A DNA stretch of 59,551 nucleotides. It comes from Fulvivirga imtechensis AK7. GTDB lineage: Bacteria; Bacteroidota; Bacteroidia; Cytophagales; Cyclobacteriaceae. The stretch covers positions 1-59,551 of the forward strand of contig NZ_AMZN01000111.1 in NCBI RefSeq assembly GCF_000331535.1, in the 5' to 3' direction. The translations under genes and the position numbers were made by a program. A model generated the notes under the pieces. That model ran no database searches, was not told where the DNA came from, and was given only the letters and a program-made list of their open reading frames with translations. Shown piece by piece: positions 58,581 to 59,551 of this stretch; the stretch's first letter is position 1; every line of letters begins with the position of its first letter.

Positions 58581-59551
58581 TTACCTGATAATTCTGATGG
58601 CTCCGTTGACTGTCTTTTCACTGTTGCTAAGGACAAAATAATACGGGCCCTCTTCCAATGGTTTGCCATTATACTTCCCGTCCCAGTTGTTCTGATAGGG
58701 CTCACCTTCAAAAACCTGCTTTCCGAAACGGTTGTAAATAGTCAGTTTGGAATCAACAAGGGCTTCTTCGTCTTCCCATACCCAGAAATCATTGATGCCA
58801 TCATCATTAGGTGTGAAATATTTGGGATAGTTATAGGCTACACCCCGTTTGAGAGAAGGAGATACGACAACAGTCATTTTGTCTTTCCCTTTCAGTCCAT
58901 CATTGTCCGTTACTGTCAGTTCGAACAGGTATATTCCGGCTATGAGGCCGCTCACCTTTACATCCTTTTCAGAGATCTCGGTGATCATTGCTCTTGGTCC
59001 TGCCAGTTGAGCCCATTGATAATCAACGATTATCCCATCGGGATCATCCCCCGCGCCATGAAGTATTACCGTATCAGCAGGAAGTGATATCCTCAGGTTC
59101 TTACCGGCATCGGCAATAGGATTCAGGTTTCTGGAGCTCACAATAATCCTTATCTGTACAATGGCCATTCCCCCTTCATTATCTATAGCCTGAGCTGTAA
59201 TGGTATGGGTGCCTGAAGGTACATTGTTCCACTCATACCGGTAGGGACTCGTAAGGTCCTCTCCGAGTTTGGTGCTTCCGAAGAAGAACTCAACCTTTAC
59301 GACATGGCCATCACTATCCGAGGCGTTCGCAGTGATAGCCACAGTTTGCCCTGCACTGAAAAGGGCATTGTTTGCCGGACTGGTAATACTCACGGTTGGA
59401 GCCGTATTAGGGCCGTCAACAATAATGGATATGGCTGCCGAGGTTGTAACGGCTCCTTTGTCATCAGTGGCTTTGGCAGTAATGGAATGGGTGCCAGCAG
59501 ACAGATCATTCCAGTCGAAGCTGTAAGGGCTGCTGAGGTCTTCACCCAGTT
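58581..59551 (-). CDS. secreted Ig-like/PKD protein with type B T9SS C-terminal domain (5' part outside window)
   Basis: The reading frame stays open to the window edge at 59551, so at least 323 C-terminal residues are visible and the N-terminus is missing. They contain two related Ig-like modules (SPYSFDWNDLSAGTHSITAK and SPYRYEWNNVPSGTHTITAQ), a PKD/cadherin-like domain (NPIADAGKNLRISLPADTVI and on) and the type B sorting domain (YFTPNDDGINDFWVWE, LTIYNRFGKQVFEG, LEEGPYYFVLSN). It is likely secreted by T9SS and held or processed with the PorP-SPOR protein encoded next to it. Adhesin or surface roles are guesses. GTG 59393 is not the true start. Confidence 0.88.
   Translation of the reverse strand, partial: LGEDLSSPYSFDWNDLSAGTHSITAKATDDKGAVTTSAAISIIVDGPNTAPTVSITSPANNALFSAGQTVAITANASDSDGHVVKVEFFFGSTKLGEDLTSPYRYEWNNVPSGTHTITAQAIDNEGGMAIVQIRIIVSSRNLNPIADAGKNLRISLPADTVILHGAGDDPDGIIVDYQWAQLAGPRAMITEISEKDVKVSGLIAGIYLFELTVTDNDGLKGKDKMTVVVSPSLKRGVAYNYPKYFTPNDDGINDFWVWEDEEALVDSKLTIYNRFGKQVFEGEPYQNNWDGKYNGKPLEEGPYYFVLSNSEKTVNGAIRIIR

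Overview
The window looks like chromosomal DNA of a Bacteroidetes bacterium, most likely Cytophagales (Fulvivirga/Flammeovirga-like). Support: two gene pairs joining a secreted protein with a gliding-type (type B) type IX secretion C-terminal domain to a PorP/SprF outer-membrane protein; -7 promoter boxes of the Bacteroidetes type (TAnnTTTG-like) with weak ribosome binding sites; and families typical of the phylum (DUF2911, CheB-CheR-PAS-kinase fusions, Bacteroidetes-type FtsH). No rRNA, tRNA, CRISPR array or intact transposase gene was found. Genus is an inference. || Layout. 1-14.5 kb is a stress-type island: PAS sensor kinase, phosphoribosyltransferase, cytosolic GH13 amylase (minus strand), DUF2911/TPR protein, FtsH, YtxH and PEBP-like proteins, a 50-residue membrane protein, two unknown proteins, a cyclopropane-synthase-like methyltransferase and a membrane protein. 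15.1-16.7 kb (minus): MarR regulator, folE, queD. 16.8-21.5 kb (minus): PorP/SprF protein and a 1251-residue FG-GAP secreted protein. 22.4-24.9 kb (minus): a tight P450 / acyl carrier protein / DUF4915 operon. 25-27.4 kb: beta-helix lipoprotein and diheme cytochrome. 27.7-31.7 kb: APS reductase, NAD-dependent epimerase, Kef-type antiporter, small membrane protein. 32.3-34.4 kb (minus): nicotinamidase and nicotinate phosphoribosyltransferase. 34.8-38.3 kb: two hybrid histidine kinases. 38.4-49.5 kb: exopolysaccharide locus (export lipoprotein, Wzc kinase, flippase, zinc-ribbon protein, polymerase, four glycosyltransferases). 50-51.9 kb (minus): a broken topoisomerase III gene. 52.4-56.4 kb: CheB-CheR-PAS-kinase fusion. 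57.1 kb to the edge (minus): PorP-SPOR fusion and a partial secreted protein. || Main discovery. A palindromic operator, RTGAY-N4-RTCAY (Crp/Fnr-like), occurs upstream of many genes of the first island and again in front of the exopolysaccharide operon and its first glycosyltransferase. In six cases it is followed, after exactly 22 nt, by a TAAYTT -7 box. This puts the operator centre about 41 bp before the predicted start, as for class II activation. It suggests one regulon linking stress functions to polysaccharide production. The cognate regulator is not in the window. || Gene-free stretches are rich in repeats: about 270-bp interspersed repeats in tandem (3.0-4.0 kb) and inverted at 31.7-32.3 kb; at least three MITE-like families with terminal inverted repeats; REP-like palindromes; and many heptanucleotide tandem repeats of different sequence.
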